A DNA stretch of 64,000 bases from Arsukibacterium indicum (GTDB lineage: Bacteria; Pseudomonadota; Gammaproteobacteria; Enterobacterales; Alteromonadaceae). Positions 15,643-25,504 of this stretch are shown here, piece by piece. Every line of letters starts with the position of its first letter. The first letter of the stretch is position 1. Where the stretch lies: positions 1 to 64,000 of the forward strand of contig NZ_JAHRID010000005.1 in the NCBI RefSeq assembly GCF_019100565.1, read 5' to 3'. The notes below the pieces were generated by a model that was given only the letters and a program-made list of their open reading frames with translations, was not told where the DNA came from and did not search any database. Made by a program: the position numbers and the translations under genes.

Positions 15643-18600
15643 ATGAAATTTAAAGGATTTTTTCTCTCATTGCGTCGCACTCTGACCGCGGGCTGGGTTA
15701 TTACCCTATTGGGTTTAACCGCGCTGGCACTGCTGATTTGGTTTGGTGGCCCGCTGGTTGCTATTGCCGGTGTTGAGCCACTTGCCAGCACAACAGCCAG
15801 GCTGGTTACGCTACTGGTAATTGCGATTATCTGGGGAGCCAGCCACTATATCCGGGGCTTACGCCAAAACCGCTCTAATAAGCAAGCAGTTGATACCTTG
15901 CTAAATGGTGATGAGCAGCAGCACGATGCAATGGCAAAACGGGATATTGAAATTCTGCGTAACCGGATGCAAAAAGCGCTGGATATTTTAAAGCATGCCC
16001 GCTTTAGCAAAGCCCGTGATATTTATCAGCTACCCTGGTATATGTTGATTGGCCCGCCGGGTTCAGGGAAAACCACCGCTTTGCAGCAGTCCGGGCTGGA
16101 ATTTCCCCTGAAAGAACAAATGGGTGTTGACGCAATAGAAGGTATCGGCGGTACCCGTCAGTGCGACTGGTGGTTCACTAATCAGGCCGTTCTTATCGAT
16201 ACCGCAGGACGCTATACCACGCAGGACAGTCATGCTCAGCAGGATGCGACTGCCTGGCAGGGCTTCCTCGGCTTATTGCGCAAGCACCGGCCACGCCGGC
16301 CAATAAACGGCGTGGTGGTTTTTGTCAGCCTGGCGGATTTACTGAACCAGACCCGCACCGAACGCAACCTGCATGCCAGGGCCATTAAACAACGGGTGCA
16401 GGAGCTGCAAAACCAGCTTGGCATGAGTTTTCCGGTTTATGTAATGTTTACAAAGGCCGATTTGATCGCAGGTTTTTCTGAGTTTTTTGATGATTTGGCG
16501 CCGGAAGACAGAGAGCAGGTATGGGGTACAACCTTTGCGTTGGAGCCGGAAGACGACGAAAAAGGCGTGGTTGCCCAGTTTAATAAAGCATTCCATGCCA
16601 TGGTTAATCGCTTGCATCAGCGGCTGTACAGCCGGTTGCAAACCGAGCGGGAGCAGTCCAGCCGCGCCGCGATTTACGAGTTTCCCCGGCAGCTGCGGCT
16701 GTTACAAAGTGCCGCAGATGATTTTTTAAAAGAAATATTTGCGCCTAATCCTTTTGAAAAGGCGACCATGCTGCGTGGGGTTTATATTGCCAGTGCCACG
16801 CAGCAAGGGCAACCAATCGACCGGGTTATGGCTCAGTTGGGCGGCAGTTTCGGCCTGGCTGAACCACCCCTGCGCCGACATACCGGTGAAGGCAAAAGTT
16901 TTTTCCTGAAACGTTTTTTTGAACAAATCGTTATTCCTGAGCGCGAGCTGGCCTCGGTTAATCTGCAACATAAAAATAAGCACCGATGGATCAGGCACGG
17001 CACGCTGGCCGCGACTGCTGTCGCCTCGGTATGGTTACTCAGTGCCTGGACCTCAAGCTATAACTGGAACCGGCAACTGGTTGACGAGGTAGCGTTATCA
17101 TTGGAGCAGTATCAGCGTCTGGAGCAGGAGCAGGCAGAGCAGTCGATGCTGCAACTAAATGAAAAGCTTAATGTGTTGCGTGATATGCCCGCCGGCTATG
17201 CCGGTTTGTTACCGGTTGACGGTCCGAAGAATCTGGGGCTGTATCAGGGTGATAAACTGGGGCAGTCGGCCAGGACCGCTTATCAACGTGCGCTATATGC
17301 TGATTTTGTACCATTTTTATTGCAAAGTCTTACCGCTGAAATGCAGCAGCATGCCGATCACCGTGACTATTTATATGAAACCCTGAAAACCTATCTGATG
17401 ATATTCCAGCCGCAGCGTTATCAGCCAGAGCAGCTGCAAGTCTGGTTTACGCAATATACCGAACGGATGTTGCCCTCAGACATTAACCAACCACTGCGTG
17501 TGTCATTGCAAAGCCATCTTGATGCGTTACTGCAGGGTGGAATACAGGGTGCCCGCTATGATGAGACCGTGGTAGCTGCCAGCCGGGATTTACTGATGAC
17601 GGTGCCGTTAGCCGAACGCGCGTATCAGCGCATTCGCACAGAACTGATGGATAGTCATATTCCGGATTTCAGGTTATCTGATGTGCTGGCAACCGACAGT
17701 GTTACGTTATTCAGCCGACGCAGTGGTAAGCCGCTACGGCAAGGGATCCCGGGTTTGTATACTTATCAGGGGTTTCATGGCGTATTTAATATTGAAAAAC
17801 GCCGGATAATTCGCCAGCTCATGGCCGATAGCTGGGTGTATGGCGAAGATGAAAATGTCGATGAGCATAGTAATTCTGATTTGTCAGCTCAGGTAACCAT
17901 GCGCTACATGCGTGATTACGCCCACTTATGGCAGGAGTTATTAAACGACATTGAACTGCAGGCTATTACCAATGTAGAGCAGGGGCTGGCACAAACCAAA
18001 ATTCTGGCAGGACCAGAGCAACCTATTCAGAATATTATTAAGGCGGCACAGCAGAACTTGCGGCTGACTCAGTTGCCCCAATCGGCAGAACTTGATATGG
18101 CGGCAGATGTGGCCGGTAAAGTAGCGACAACCCAGTTTTCCAGTCAAACCAGCCGCCTGAACCGGGTATTGCCGGATGAAATGCCTGATGTCAGCCGTAG
18201 CTTACCGGGTAAGGAAGTGGAAGCTGCTTTCTCAGCTTTGCTGGCAATTGAGGCGGAGCAACTGGAGCAAATTGGCCAGACAACAAGACGTTATTACGAA
18301 TATTTAGAGCGGCTATATGTGCCGGGTGGCCGGGCGCGGCAAGCATATGCCAATCAGCTTAACTCTGAAGAAGGCAACGAGCTGAGTGTCGCGCTGCGCC
18401 GTATACAAAGTGAAGTACCTGCGCCGTTCAGTACCTGGCTGGGAAATATTTCCGGCGACACGGCCCGTTTATTTGCCAGCGGCAGTCGGCAGCACATCAA
18501 TGAAGCCTGGCAGGGTAAAGTATTATCTGAATACCGGGGCGCAATAGCAGGGCGTTATCCGTTAAACCGTAAGGCAGTTGAAGATATTAAACTGCGTGAT

Positions 18601-19182
18601 TTTGAACGCTTCTTCGGTTATGGCGGCACCCTTGACAGCTTTTTCACTGATTACCTTAGCCCATTTGTCAACACCAGCCGCACTACCTGGACCTTTAAAA
18701 AAGATATCGGCCTGGATGCTCAAGTGCTGAAAACCTTTCAGCGTGCCCAGCGGATCCGTAGTACTTTTTTTGAACCGGGCAGTCAGAAACTGAAAGTGGG
18801 CTTCAGTTTAAAGCCATTGTTTCTTGATCGGCATATTACCCATCTGATGCTGGATATCGATGGCCAGGAGTTGTCATACCGGCATGGCCCAACCCGCTCA
18901 AGCCAGTTCTACTGGCCGGGCGATCGCAATAAACTTAAAACCCGCTTAGTGTTTACCCCGGCCAATGCGGGCTTGTCAGCCAATGCCAGTTATGAAGGCG
19001 AGTGGTCGTGGTTCCGCTTACTGGACGAACTTACCCGGGAGCGGCCACAAACCCGCACTGATAAAGTTTTGCATCTGGCTGTACAAGGCAATAAAGCGCG
19101 ACTCGAACTGATACCCGATACCGTTAATACCCCGTTCTGGAGTAATGAGCTGGAGGCCTTCTCGTGTCCGGCCAGCCTATAG
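15643..19182 (+). CDS. tssM: T6SS membrane-complex protein TssM (IcmF)
   Basis: A 1179-residue protein that spans the inner membrane and reaches TssJ. Two N-terminal helices lie at about residues 15-45 and 52-70. A cytoplasmic GTPase-like domain follows, with an intact P-loop GPPGSGKTT at 137-145 and an ILIDTAGRY-type block. A third helix lies near 447-465 (TLAATAVASVWLLSAW). The remaining 700 residues are periplasmic, with the C-terminal beta domain (GPTRSSQFYWPGD) that binds TssJ. The P-loop is degenerate in some family members but complete here. The tail overlaps the tagF start by 19 bases. Confidence 0.94.
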   Translation: MKFKGFFLSLRRTLTAGWVITLLGLTALALLIWFGGPLVAIAGVEPLASTTARLVTLLVIAIIWGASHYIRGLRQNRSNKQAVDTLLNGDEQQHDAMAKRDIEILRNRMQKALDILKHARFSKARDIYQLPWYMLIGPPGSGKTTALQQSGLEFPLKEQMGVDAIEGIGGTRQCDWWFTNQAVLIDTAGRYTTQDSHAQQDATAWQGFLGLLRKHRPRRPINGVVVFVSLADLLNQTRTERNLHARAIKQRVQELQNQLGMSFPVYVMFTKADLIAGFSEFFDDLAPEDREQVWGTTFALEPEDDEKGVVAQFNKAFHAMVNRLHQRLYSRLQTEREQSSRAAIYEFPRQLRLLQSAADDFLKEIFAPNPFEKATMLRGVYIASATQQGQPIDRVMAQLGGSFGLAEPPLRRHTGEGKSFFLKRFFEQIVIPERELASVNLQHKNKHRWIRHGTLAATAVASVWLLSAWTSSYNWNRQLVDEVALSLEQYQRLEQEQAEQSMLQLNEKLNVLRDMPAGYAGLLPVDGPKNLGLYQGDKLGQSARTAYQRALYADFVPFLLQSLTAEMQQHADHRDYLYETLKTYLMIFQPQRYQPEQLQVWFTQYTERMLPSDINQPLRVSLQSHLDALLQGGIQGARYDETVVAASRDLLMTVPLAERAYQRIRTELMDSHIPDFRLSDVLATDSVTLFSRRSGKPLRQGIPGLYTYQGFHGVFNIEKRRIIRQLMADSWVYGEDENVDEHSNSDLSAQVTMRYMRDYAHLWQELLNDIELQAITNVEQGLAQTKILAGPEQPIQNIIKAAQQNLRLTQLPQSAELDMAADVAGKVATTQFSSQTSRLNRVLPDEMPDVSRSLPGKEVEAAFSALLAIEAEQLEQIGQTTRRYYEYLERLYVPGGRARQAYANQLNSEEGNELSVALRRIQSEVPAPFSTWLGNISGDTARLFASGSRQHINEAWQGKVLSEYRGAIAGRYPLNRKAVEDIKLRDFERFFGYGGTLDSFFTDYLSPFVNTSRTTWTFKKDIGLDAQVLKTFQRAQRIRSTFFEPGSQKLKVGFSLKPLFLDRHITHLMLDIDGQELSYRHGPTRSSQFYWPGDRNKLKTRLVFTPANAGLSANASYEGEWSWFRLLDELTRERPQTRTDKVLHLAVQGNKARLELIPDTVNTPFWSNELEAFSCPASL

Positions 19183-19892
19183 CAAGCAGCCCTGTGGCAA
19201 GCGTTGGTATTTGCGGCAAAGTGGTCAGTCAGGGCGACTTTCTGGCGCAGGGACTCGATGTTGCTTTTGTTGACAGCTGGAACGAATGGCTACAAGCAGT
19301 ATTGGCGGTCAGCCGTGAGCAACTGGCTGAGAGCTGGCTGGAGACATATTTAACCAGCCCGGTCTGGCATTTTGCGTTATCAGCCGGGGTGTGTAGTGAT
19401 AAGGCAATGGCGGGAACCTTAATGCCGTCGGTCGATCAGGTTGGCCGCCATTACCCTTTTACTCTGGCCGCTGAGCTGGCCGTTACCCCGGTTCAGGCGT
19501 GGCATGAACAGGATTGGTGTGGCCCGCTTGAGCAGCAGGCGCTGGCAACGCTGGAGGAGGGTTTTAATTTGCAACATTGGCTGAAAACCCTTGCAGATAC
19601 GCCCTTTGCCTGGCCAACATCGCCGCGGTTTAGCGTCAGCCAAAGCAGTAACGAGGCTATCCGCCCGGCCTGGACAATCAGTGCCAGTCAGCCGTTGGAC
19701 ACTATTGCGCTGCTTCATCAGAGCTATTTACAACAGTTTTCCAGATACTGCCTGTGGTGGACTGCCGGCTCTGACAAGGTTGCACCCTGTCTGCTGGTTA
19801 CATCTGGTTTACCCCAGGTAAGTCAGTACGCAGCCATGCTTGACGGCGACTGGTCACGCTGGAACTGGCAGCAAAAACATATTCAATATTAA
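19164..19892 (+). CDS. tagF: T6SS-associated protein TagF
   Basis: A 242-residue protein of the TagF/ImpM family. It shows the N-terminal block GICGKVVSQGDFLAQGL, SWNEWLQAVLA and AGTLMPSVDQVGRHYPFTL, which define the family. In P. aeruginosa, TagF represses T6SS assembly after translation, independently of the kinase route, by sequestering Fha. The neighbouring FHA gene makes that role plausible here. The GTG at 19164 lies inside the 3' end of tssM in another frame, so translation is probably coupled. Confidence 0.85.
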   Translation: MSGQPIASSPVASVGICGKVVSQGDFLAQGLDVAFVDSWNEWLQAVLAVSREQLAESWLETYLTSPVWHFALSAGVCSDKAMAGTLMPSVDQVGRHYPFTLAAELAVTPVQAWHEQDWCGPLEQQALATLEEGFNLQHWLKTLADTPFAWPTSPRFSVSQSSNEAIRPAWTISASQPLDTIALLHQSYLQQFSRYCLWWTAGSDKVAPCLLVTSGLPQVSQYAAMLDGDWSRWNWQQKHIQY

Positions 19893-19910
19893 TCCGGACG
19901 GTTTCAGTTT

Positions 19911-20681
19911 ATGCAAATTGCTTTTCATGCCCAGAGTCACAAGGGGTTAGTTCGACAACTTAACGAGGATGCCTGCCTGGCGCTGCCAGAAGCAGGGGTG
20001 TGGGCGGTGGCGGATGGCATGGGTGGCCATGCTGCCGGCGATGTGGCCAGTCAGATGGTGATGGATATGTTAAAAACAGTGGTCGATGGTGCTGGCAAGG
20101 CATTAACCACTGCGATGCTGAGCCAGGCCTTACAAAATGCAAATAAAGCGCTTGTTCAATACAGCAAGCAGCGGTTGTTTGGCACCATGGCCGGGTCAAC
20201 GGTTGTCGTGCTCTTTATTCAGCCTGATCGTTATCATCTGTTGTGGGCAGGGGACAGTCGTTGCTATTTGTTGCGTAATAATAAGTTACAACAACTGAGC
20301 CACGATCATAGCCAGGTAAACGAAATGGTAGCACAGGGGCTACTTGCTGCCAGTGAAGCTGAAAGTCATGAACTGGCGAATGTTATTACCCGGGCTGTTG
20401 GCGTGGATACTGAATTAGACGTTGCAGTGGTATCTGATCAATCTGTACCAGGTGACTTATTTTTATTGTGTACAGACGGATTAACAAAAGAGTTACCTGA
20501 TAATGAAATTTTCCAGTATTTACAACATGATGATTTAGCCGATGCCAGTAAAGCATTGCTACATTCTACGCTGGTTGCCGGGGCTAAAGACAACGTCACC
20601 AGTATCTTGGTAAAGCTGCAAAGTATAAGTAATGTTAACTCAAGTGATAAAACCATACCGTTAAACTTAAAAAATGTATAA
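19911..20681 (+). CDS. pppA: T6SS-associated PP2C-type protein phosphatase
   Basis: A 256-residue PPM/PP2C Ser/Thr phosphatase. Metal-binding motifs are VADGMGGHAAGD, WAGDSRCYLLRN, LCTDGLT and KDNVTSILV, in the expected order. In the P. aeruginosa paradigm PppA dephosphorylates the FHA protein and counteracts PpkA; all three components are present here. It is soluble and cytoplasmic, with no signal peptide or membrane segment. A 78-base A+T-rich gap follows before tssA, the largest break within the structural gene run. A secondary promoter there is possible, but I could not identify one. Confidence 0.9.
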   Translation: MQIAFHAQSHKGLVRQLNEDACLALPEAGVWAVADGMGGHAAGDVASQMVMDMLKTVVDGAGKALTTAMLSQALQNANKALVQYSKQRLFGTMAGSTVVVLFIQPDRYHLLWAGDSRCYLLRNNKLQQLSHDHSQVNEMVAQGLLAASEAESHELANVITRAVGVDTELDVAVVSDQSVPGDLFLLCTDGLTKELPDNEIFQYLQHDDLADASKALLHSTLVAGAKDNVTSILVKLQSISNVNSSDKTIPLNLKNV

Positions 20682-20759
20682 ATATAGTTTGCATTGTTGT
20701 TATTTGGTGAACTATAAAGTAACATATTTTGCTGTTAATGGTTTAAATGGTTAATTGTG

Positions 20760-21851
20760 ATGGATCGCAGTGAATTAATAGATTTTGATATGTTAATTAA
20801 CCCCGTGGCGGCCCAGGCCACCGCGGGCATTGATCCACGCAGTGATATTTCTCCCACCTCGCAATATTACACGTTAAAAGATGTTCGTAGTCAGGCCCGG
20901 GCAAATGAGCGGGCGATGCTGTTTGAAGACGACGATTTCCAATCATTGGTGCTGGACTGGCGGCCACTGGCTCAGGCCTTACCCGATATTCTGATGAACC
21001 AGAGCAAAGATCTTGAGTACGCAGCCTGGCTGATTGAAGCCTGGTGCCGGACAGAGGGCTTTGCCGGTCTGGCTGCAGGTTTTAAAGCGACCCGGCTTCT
21101 TATTGAACACTTTTGGCAGGATATTTATCCGTTGCCGGATGACGAGGGCATGGAGGCCCGAATCGCCCCTTTGATTGGCCTTAACGGCTATGAAGGCGAT
21201 GGTGCACTGATTACCCCAATTCTAAGTATTCCGCTGACCGAAGTAACGTCGGTTGGCTGCTTTGCCTGCTGGCAATATGTGCGCGCGGCAGAATTATCGC
21301 GTAAAGACGAAACAAAACAAAAACAACGCGCCGATGCTGGAATAGCAAGCCTTGAGCTTATTCAGCAGGCTGTACAGGAATCTACGGCGGGTTTTTATCA
21401 GCAGTTATTTAACGACATTCAGTTGGCTATCGCCGAATTTAAATTATTGTCGGATGCGATGGACGCAGCCATGGGCGGCGAACCACAGCCAACAACCGCA
21501 ATAAGCAAAGCGATGCAGAAATGTCTGGATGCGGTGACCTACCTGGCAGCAGATAAACTGAAAGTAACAGACGATAGCGCCGCAGTGGCCGATGCTGACG
21601 GTGAGATTGCCAATTTAAGTATTAATACTGTTGATGAGCAGCTGCAGTCACGCCAGCAGGTTATTCGCTCGCTGCAGCAAGCTGTCGAATTTTTCCGAAA
21701 GACTGAGCCTCATTCGCCAATGTCCTACGCGCTTGAACAGGTGATCCGCTGGAGTGATCTGACATTGCCGGAGCTGCTGCAAGAGCTGATTGACGATAGT
21801 AATACCCGAAACAATTATTTTCGTCTGGCGGGGATACCGCAGACTAAGTAG
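20760..21851 (+). CDS. tssA: T6SS cap/baseplate protein TssA
   Basis: A 363-residue protein of the ImpA/TssA family. The N-terminal ImpA domain is visible in ARANERAMLFEDDDF, DILMNQSKDLEYAAWLIEAW and LIEHFWQDIYPLPDDEGMEARIAPL. The C terminus ends SHSPMSYALEQVIRWSDLTLPELL-like (PHSPMSYALEQVIRWSDL), the short-type TssA. TssA primes sheath polymerisation at the baseplate and can stay at the distal end. The ATG at 20760 directly follows a GTG in the same frame; neither has a strong ribosome-binding site. Confidence 0.9.
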   Translation: MDRSELIDFDMLINPVAAQATAGIDPRSDISPTSQYYTLKDVRSQARANERAMLFEDDDFQSLVLDWRPLAQALPDILMNQSKDLEYAAWLIEAWCRTEGFAGLAAGFKATRLLIEHFWQDIYPLPDDEGMEARIAPLIGLNGYEGDGALITPILSIPLTEVTSVGCFACWQYVRAAELSRKDETKQKQRADAGIASLELIQQAVQESTAGFYQQLFNDIQLAIAEFKLLSDAMDAAMGGEPQPTTAISKAMQKCLDAVTYLAADKLKVTDDSAAVADADGEIANLSINTVDEQLQSRQQVIRSLQQAVEFFRKTEPHSPMSYALEQVIRWSDLTLPELLQELIDDSNTRNNYFRLAGIPQTK

Positions 21852-21908
21852 TGCAACCGGCCAGCGTTGCCTGCGCGGCCACGACAGACAAATGATAGGA
21901 GAGAGTAA

Positions 21909-22409
21909 ATGGAAAGTATTCACAGCAAGTTGTCACGGGTGCGCAAACCCAGAGTCCACATTACCTATGATGTTGAGACAGAAGGTAACGCAGTTAAGAA
22001 GGAATTGCCTTTTGTCGTTGGTGTAATGGGCGATTTTGCCGGCCACAACACCCAGGCGCTGAAGCCACTGAAAGACCGTCGTTTTGTCCAGATTGACCGC
22101 GACAACTTTGACGAAGTGTTAAAGCGGATGAACCCGAAGCTTAATTTTAAAGTGGAAAATAAGCTGGCCGGTGATGGCAGTGAGTTTGCTGTAGATCTGG
22201 AATTTAAATCAATGCAGGACTTTGAGCCTGCTGCCATTGTCCGGCAGGTTGAACCACTGGAAAAACTGATGGCAACCCGGAATAAACTGCGCGATTTAAT
22301 GACCAAGATTGATCGCTCTGAAGATTTGGAAAATATCCTGGAACGGGTACTTAACAGTGATGCTGACCTGCAACAACTGGCGCAGGAACTGAACTTAGAG
22401 GACAAATAA
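21909..22409 (+). CDS. tssB: T6SS contractile sheath small subunit TssB
   Basis: A 166-residue VipA/TssB protein. Conserved blocks are [44 protein letters not shown] and [22 protein letters not shown]. TssB and TssC interlock into the contractile sheath around the Hcp tube. It has a strong ribosome-binding site (AGGAGAG). The gene ends one base before tssC begins, consistent with matched production of the two subunits. Confidence 0.95.
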   Translation: MESIHSKLSRVRKPRVHITYDVETEGNAVKKELPFVVGVMGDFAGHNTQALKPLKDRRFVQIDRDNFDEVLKRMNPKLNFKVENKLAGDGSEFAVDLEFKSMQDFEPAAIVRQVEPLEKLMATRNKLRDLMTKIDRSEDLENILERVLNSDADLQQLAQELNLEDK

Positions 22410-22410
22410 A

Positions 22411-23904
22411 ATGAGTACGGAAGCCTTAGCACAAAGCCATGAAAGCGGCAGCGCAGAATTAGCATCGCTGCTTGATCAGGCCATCGGAGCCACCAAACAA
22501 ACTGACGCATCCCGCGCCGAAGAGCTGATTCGTACTCTGACTGAAGAAGCGATGAGCGGCACAGTCAGCTGGAACAAAAACCTGACCGTAACCTTTAATG
22601 AGGCCATCAGTCGGTTGGATAGTCTGATATCTGATCAGCTGGCGGCCATTATGCATGCCGAAGACTTTCAGAAACTCGAAGGCAGCTGGCGCGGTTTGAA
22701 TCACCTGGTAACAAATTCTGAAACCGGCAGCTCGCTGAAGATCCGCATGATTAGCATGAGCAAGAAAGAGCTGTACAAAGATTTAAGCAAAGCGGTGGAG
22801 TTTGATCAGAGCCAGACCTTTAAAAAGGTGTACGAGACTGAATTTGGCACCCCTGGCGGCGAGCCTTATGGCGCCATCATTGGTGATTACGAATTTACAA
22901 ACCATCCGGAAGATATTGAAACGCTGACCTATATGTCAAACGTATCTGCCGCTGGCTTTTGCCCGTTCTTATCCAGTGCGTCGCCGGCGTTATTCGGCTT
23001 TGATGAGTGGACTGAGTTGTCGAAACCGCGCGATCTGGAGAAGATTTTTGAATCGCTGGAATACACGAAATGGCGTTCATTCCGTGACAGCGATGATTCG
23101 CGCTTCGTTACACTGACGATGCCACGGGTACTTGCCCGTCTGCCATACGGCAGTTCTACCAGTCCGGTGGAGGAGTTTGGCTATGAAGAGTTTGAACTTG
23201 ATACCCAGAAGGCCGTCGCCAAAAATACTAACCATAACCATTATTGCTGGATGAACGCCGCCTATGTGCTGGGCAGCCGGTTGACGAATGCATTTGCTCA
23301 GTACGGTTTCTGCACGGCAATACGGGGTGCTGAAGGCGGCGGCAAGGTAGAAGGCCTGCCATCACATATCTTTATGAGTGATGATGGCGACCCGGATTTG
23401 AAGTGCCCAACTGAAATTGGCATTACCGATCGGCGTGAAGCTGAACTTGGTAAAATGGGCTTTTTACCACTTTGTCACTATAAGAATACTGATTATGCAG
23501 TGTTTTTTGGTGCTCAGACCGCCCAAAAGCCGAAGAAATACGAGAGCCCGGAAGCAACGGCTAATGCTGCTATTTCTGCCCGTCTGCCTTATCTGATGGC
23601 AACCTCCCGTTTTGCCCATTATTTAAAAGTACTGGCCCGCGACAAAATTGGCAGCTTTATGGAAGCCGAAGATGTGGAAGTGTGGCTCAACCGTTGGATC
23701 CTAACCTACGTTAACGCCTCAGAAGGAAGCGGCCAGGAAGTGCGTGCCCGCTATCCGCTGGCTGATGCCAAAGTGCAGGTTCGTGAGATCCCGGGACGAC
23801 CGGGTTCTTACAACGCCGTGGCGTGGTTGCGGCCATGGCTGCAACTGGAAGAATTGTCTACTTCGTTACGTTTGGTAGCCAAAATTCCGGAAATGGGCAG
23901 CTAA
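22411..23904 (+). CDS. tssC: T6SS contractile sheath large subunit TssC
   Basis: A 497-residue VipB/TssC protein, the canonical sheath subunit. Characteristic blocks are [64 protein letters not shown] (split across the middle) and the C-terminal [22 protein letters not shown]. It pairs with TssB one base upstream. The length is typical. A second TssC-like gene lies directly downstream; this copy is closer to the usual sequence and is taken as the main sheath protein. Confidence 0.95.
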   Translation: MSTEALAQSHESGSAELASLLDQAIGATKQTDASRAEELIRTLTEEAMSGTVSWNKNLTVTFNEAISRLDSLISDQLAAIMHAEDFQKLEGSWRGLNHLVTNSETGSSLKIRMISMSKKELYKDLSKAVEFDQSQTFKKVYETEFGTPGGEPYGAIIGDYEFTNHPEDIETLTYMSNVSAAGFCPFLSSASPALFGFDEWTELSKPRDLEKIFESLEYTKWRSFRDSDDSRFVTLTMPRVLARLPYGSSTSPVEEFGYEEFELDTQKAVAKNTNHNHYCWMNAAYVLGSRLTNAFAQYGFCTAIRGAEGGGKVEGLPSHIFMSDDGDPDLKCPTEIGITDRREAELGKMGFLPLCHYKNTDYAVFFGAQTAQKPKKYESPEATANAAISARLPYLMATSRFAHYLKVLARDKIGSFMEAEDVEVWLNRWILTYVNASEGSGQEVRARYPLADAKVQVREIPGRPGSYNAVAWLRPWLQLEELSTSLRLVAKIPEMGS

Positions 23905-23958
23905 GCCAGGCTGGCTGAGTATTAACAGCGGCTTTGTTGAAGTAAGGACGGACAGGTC

Positions 23959-25494
23959 ATGGTTGACGCAGTTAAGTTTGTTACCGACACAGTTTTCGAT
24001 ATCGAGGAAGACTGTAAGGCTTGTCCGTCTTATGCCAGCGCGGCGCGCAAGGGATTGCTCAGCCGGTTTTTGCGTGAATCGGATCCGTTAAAAGCAATAT
24101 TGTACTGGTTACAGCACATAGAAAGTCGGCCATGCATCAGCGCAGCCTTTGTTACCCCGGTGCTGGGGCGGGCCATTGCTGAAATTGACAATCTGATTAA
24201 TCGGCAAATCAATGTCATTTTACATTCCGCCCCCCTGCAAGAGCTGGAAGCAAGCTGGCGTGGTCTGTTGTACTTAACTGAGCAGGCTGAGCGATATGAT
24301 CGCGAGCAGAAAGTAAAAGTTAAATTAATATCCCTGTCATGGCCTGAACTGAGTAAAGATATCAACCGGGCAATTGATTTTGATCAGAGTGATTTTTTCA
24401 AACTTATTTATGACAATGAATTTGATATGGCAGGTGGTGAGCCTTTTGGCGTGATTATTGGCGATTATCAGATAAGCCATAAGATCCGCCGCGGCCAGAG
24501 CATTAATGATCTGGACACCTTAAAAGAAGTTGCCCGTACCGCCGCCGCCGCATTCGCGCCTTTTATTACCGCCGCTCATCCGTCACTTTTCGGGGTTGAT
24601 CATTTCTCTGAACTTGGCCAGGTAGCTGATATCGCCAGCCAGTTCAAACAACCTGAATATGTAAAGTGGCGGGCACTGCGTAATATGGAAGATGCGCGGT
24701 TTTTAGGCCTGGTGCTACCGCAGGTACTGATGCGACCACCTTATAAAGATGATGGCAGCCGCAGTGAAGGCTTTGTGTTTAAAGAGCAGTTCAGCCGGCC
24801 GCAGCGCGATTATTTGTGGGGTAATGCTGCCTGGGCGTTTGCCGGCGTACTGGTGCGGGCTTATAGCGAGTCGGGCTGGTTTGGGCAGATCCGGGGTATG
24901 AAAGCAGGGCATTATAACTTTGGCCTGGTGAGCCATTTGCCAGTCAGTCAGTATGAAACTGATAAGTATCAGTCTTTTAACAAGCCATCGGTAAACTTGC
25001 TGGTGGGACACCGGTTTGAGGCTTCGTTATCCGATGCTGGCTTCGTGCCGCTTTCGGCCGTGCCTTACAGTGATTTCTATGCATTTTACAACAATGCCTC
25101 AGTGCAGGAGGCAAAAGCCTACGACAAAACTCTTTCTACGGTGAACGCCCGTTTATCTGCCATGTTGCAGTACATCTTATGCGTAGCCAGGTTTGCCCAT
25201 TACATCAAGGTTATTGGCCGTGACAAAGTTGGCGGCTATGTTTCGGCAGAAGAATGTGAGCAGGAGTTACAGCGCTGGTTGCATAACTATACCACCGCCT
25301 CAGAAGATGCCTCTTATGAGGTTAGAGCCCGCAGACCGCTGCGTGAGGCCCGGATAAAGGTAAAAGAGAAACGCGGCCAGCCAGGTCGTTACTATTCAGT
25401 TATTCAATTGCAGCCGCATTTTCAGCTGGACCAGATGGTGACATCAGTAAAATTAGTCGCGGAGCTGTCTCCGAAACAAAAGGCGTCAGCCTGA
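23959..25494 (+). CDS. Second TssC-family (EvpB/ImpD-type) sheath-like protein
   Basis: A 511-residue paralogue of the preceding TssC. Shared blocks are LEASWRGLLYLTEQAE, DMAGGEPFGVIIGDYQISH, WRALRNMEDARFLGLVLPQVLMRPPY and the C-terminal GQPGRYYSVIQLQPHFQLDQM. A distinctive N-terminal extension includes a small cysteine motif (DCKACPSYASAAR) absent from TssC. Tandem TssC-like proteins occur in other T6SS clusters (ImpC and ImpD in rhizobia). Whether this copy enters the sheath as a minor subunit or caps it is unknown. It has its own good ribosome-binding site and a 54-base gap from tssC. Confidence 0.88.
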   Translation: MVDAVKFVTDTVFDIEEDCKACPSYASAARKGLLSRFLRESDPLKAILYWLQHIESRPCISAAFVTPVLGRAIAEIDNLINRQINVILHSAPLQELEASWRGLLYLTEQAERYDREQKVKVKLISLSWPELSKDINRAIDFDQSDFFKLIYDNEFDMAGGEPFGVIIGDYQISHKIRRGQSINDLDTLKEVARTAAAAFAPFITAAHPSLFGVDHFSELGQVADIASQFKQPEYVKWRALRNMEDARFLGLVLPQVLMRPPYKDDGSRSEGFVFKEQFSRPQRDYLWGNAAWAFAGVLVRAYSESGWFGQIRGMKAGHYNFGLVSHLPVSQYETDKYQSFNKPSVNLLVGHRFEASLSDAGFVPLSAVPYSDFYAFYNNASVQEAKAYDKTLSTVNARLSAMLQYILCVARFAHYIKVIGRDKVGGYVSAEECEQELQRWLHNYTTASEDASYEVRARRPLREARIKVKEKRGQPGRYYSVIQLQPHFQLDQMVTSVKLVAELSPKQKASA

Positions 25495-25504
25495 GGAAAT
25501 TTTT

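Noticed and set aside
21965-22510. 181-codon antisense ORF opposite tssB
   Set aside because: It is a shadow frame of tssB/tssC; its Ser/Arg-rich composition is typical of reverse translation of a real gene.
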